NCBI GenBank assembly: GCA_949987565.1
Contig: OX465117.1
Span: forward strand, 5,456,621 to 5,520,620
From: Luidia sarsii
Taxonomy: Eukaryota > Echinodermata > Asteroidea > Paxillosida > Luidiidae
Reading direction: 5' to 3'
DNA length: 64,000 nucleotides
Part shown: piece by piece, positions 62,698-64,000 of the stretch
How positions within the stretch are numbered: position 1 is the stretch's first letter
Layout: each line of letters opens with the position of its first letter
Notes under the pieces: model-generated
What the model was told of the DNA's origin: nothing
What the model saw: only the letters and a program-made list of their open reading frames with translations
Database searches by the model: none
Made by a program: the position numbers and the translations under genes

Positions 62698-64000
62698 TCA
62701 TACTATGTTCGATTTCAGATTTTTCAAAGCTGATGCAAAGGTGTTTTCCAGGTCTGTTAGCAGGCTAAGTTTTAGCTTTGTCAAGTGAATAATGAATGAG
62801 ATATTAACGAGCAAAGTGTATTTTTCTTTGCAGTTTCTTTCCGCCGACTGACTGTTGGGTACTGCTGAATGCACACACAAGCTGCCTAGCTGACAGAGGT
62901 TGGTTCTCTTTGCTTGATCATCAAATCATCATACTATGTTCGATTTCAGATTTTTCAAAGCTGATGCATAGGTGTTCTCCAGGTCTGTTAGCAGGCTAAG
63001 TTTTAGCTTTGTCAAGTGAATAATGAATGAGATATTAACGAGCAAAGTGTATTTTTCTTTACAGTTGCTCTCCGCCGTCTGACTGTTGTGTACTGCTGTA
63101 TGCACACACAAGCTGCCTAGCTGACAGAGGTTGGTTCTCTTTGCTTGATCATAAAATCATCATACTATGTTCGATTTCAGATTTTTCAAAGCTGATGCAT
63201 AGGTGTTCTCCAGGTCTGTTAGCAGGCTAAGTTTTAGCTTTGTCAAGTGAATAATGAATGAGATATTAACGAGCAAAGTGTATTTTTCTTTACAGTTTCT
63301 TTCCGCCGACTGACTGTTGGGTACTGCTGTATGCACACACAAGCTGCCTACCTGACAGAGGTTGGTTCTCTTTGCTTGATCATCAAATCATCATACTATG
63401 TTCGATTTAAGATTTTTCAAAGCTGATGCATAGGTGTTTTCCAGGTCTGTTAGCAGGCTAAGTTTTAGCTTTGTCAAGTGAATAATGAATGAGATATTAA
63501 CGAGCAAAGTGTATTTTTCTTTGCAGTTTCTCTCCGCCGACTGACTGTTGTGTACTGCTGTATGCACGCACAAGCTGCCTACCTGACAGAGGTTGGTTAT
63601 CTTTGCTTGATCATCAAATCATCATACTATGTTCGATTTAAGATTTTTCAAAGCTGATGCATAGGTGTTCTCCAGGTCTGTTAGTAGGCTAAGTTTTAGC
63701 TTTGTCAAGTGAATAATGAATGAGATATTAACGAGCAAAGTGTATTTTTCTTTGCAGTTTCTTTCCGCCGACTGACTGTTGGGTACTGCTGTATGCACAC
63801 ACAAGCTGCCTACCTGACAGAGGTTGGTTCTCTTTGCTTGATCATCAAATCATCATACTGTGTTCGATTTCAGATTTTTCAAAGCTGATGCATAGGTGTT
63901 CTCCAGGTCTGTTAGCTGGCTAAGTTTTAGCTTTGTCAAGTGATTAATGAATGAGATATTAACGAGCAAAGTGTATTTTTCTTTACAGTTGCTCTCCGCC
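62698..64000. repeat. 1,386-bp hexamer module, cut by the window end
   Basis: Class order and markers follow the hexamer: GATGCAAAGG and GTGTTTTCC in the first monomer, GCACGCAC in the fourth near 63567, TTAGTAGGC in the fifth, and the linked GCTGGC/GATTAATG pair in the sixth. The first monomer carries a private T-to-A at 62868 (GCTGAATGC). The sixth monomer is incomplete because the window ends inside it. Confidence 0.85.

Larger units (their letters stand above)
1..64000. repeat. Satellite DNA array, 231-bp tandem monomer, about 277 copies
   Basis: The same ~231-bp sequence repeats head to tail across every part of the window, always in the same orientation. From 331 to 63804 the distance is exactly 275 monomer steps, of which 26 are 229 bp and all others 231 bp. 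There is no inserted transposon, no inversion, no unique spacer and no array edge. Monomers differ from one another at a limited set of recurrent positions, and the combinations repeat in fixed order, which gives higher-order structure. A hand count of a consensus monomer gives 92 G+C in 231 (about 40%) and four CpG sites. This organisation is typical of eukaryotic satellite DNA in centromeric, pericentromeric or other heterochromatic blocks; chromosomal location and species are not deducible here. I did not recognise the family. Confidence 0.98.

Noticed and set aside
149..63804. Hundreds of about 60-codon minus-strand open reading frames, one per monomer
   Set aside because: They start at TTG, not ATG, have no promoter or ribosome-binding context, and repeat only because the monomer is 231 bp. 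Differences between copies are largely amino-acid-changing (Ser/Thr, Arg/Ser, Leu/Gln, Ile/Asn, His/Pro). The frame is broken in monomers 2919, 9614, 16540, 18617, 33156, 35233, 51156, 62467 and 52773, and shifted in the 26 short monomers.
1..64000. CRISPR array
   Set aside because: The repeat is 231 bp with no unique spacers between copies and no cas genes; the whole length is repeat.
1..64000. CENP-B box
   Set aside because: TTCGATTT shares only the TTCG start with the CENP-B box; the downstream A..CGGG part is absent in all monomers I examined.
1..64000. Transposon, LTR or telomere-repeat content
   Set aside because: No terminal repeats, target-site duplications, reverse transcriptase or transposase frames, or TTAGGG-type runs. 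Spacing of the satellite is never interrupted.
1..64000. rRNA, tRNA or snRNA gene array
   Set aside because: No conserved rRNA or snRNA segment was recognised, and no full tRNA cloverleaf can be drawn around the A/B-box-like motifs.

Overview
The whole 64 kb window is one uninterrupted satellite-DNA array with no unique sequence, no mobile element and no credible gene. About 277 head-to-tail copies of a ~40% GC, 231-bp monomer fill it from edge to edge. The array is in strict register: the 275 monomer steps between positions 331 and 63804 sum exactly to 275 x 231 minus 26 x 2. The only length variant is one 2-bp deletion, carried by 26 monomers of 229 bp. Neither array edge is inside the window. 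This points to a eukaryotic heterochromatic or centromere-type locus. I do not recognise the satellite family and cannot name the species.

Monomers fall into recurring sequence classes, told apart by linked substitutions. The main sites are GCAG versus ACAG before the pyrimidine-rich stretch, TTTCTCTCC / TTTCTTTCC / TTTCTCCCC / TTGCTCTCC after it, CCGCCGAC versus CCGCCGTC, CCTACCTG versus CCTAGCTG, and GATTTAAG versus GATTTCAG. The order of classes defines layered higher-order repeats (HORs). (1) 149-17001 holds HOR-A: a 29-mer of 6,695 bp, then a 30-mer version of 6,926 bp, then a truncated 14-mer. (2) About 15656-48887 holds two tandem copies of a 72-monomer, 16,616-bp super-unit. Each copy contains the tail of HOR-A, a 6-monomer module and a direct pair of 23-monomer, 5,307-bp units. 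(3) About 48888-64000 is a mosaic of pieces of the same modules: a 4.6-kb stretch collinear with HOR-A, a 1,386-bp hexamer that is tandemly duplicated and then recurs, and most of the private point mutations.

The layout reads as a record of unequal exchange or replication-based amplification: nested units share private variants, and chimeric monomers mark some crossover points. Each monomer also carries short motifs of possible interest: a branch-point/polypyrimidine/AG acceptor-like signal, a weak split Pol III (A-box/B-box/T5) resemblance, and a TTAGC-GCTAA-TTAGC dyad cluster. None shows function from sequence alone. The ~60-codon minus-strand open frames in nearly every monomer start at TTG, differ mainly by amino-acid-changing substitutions and are broken in several monomers, so they are not annotated as genes.
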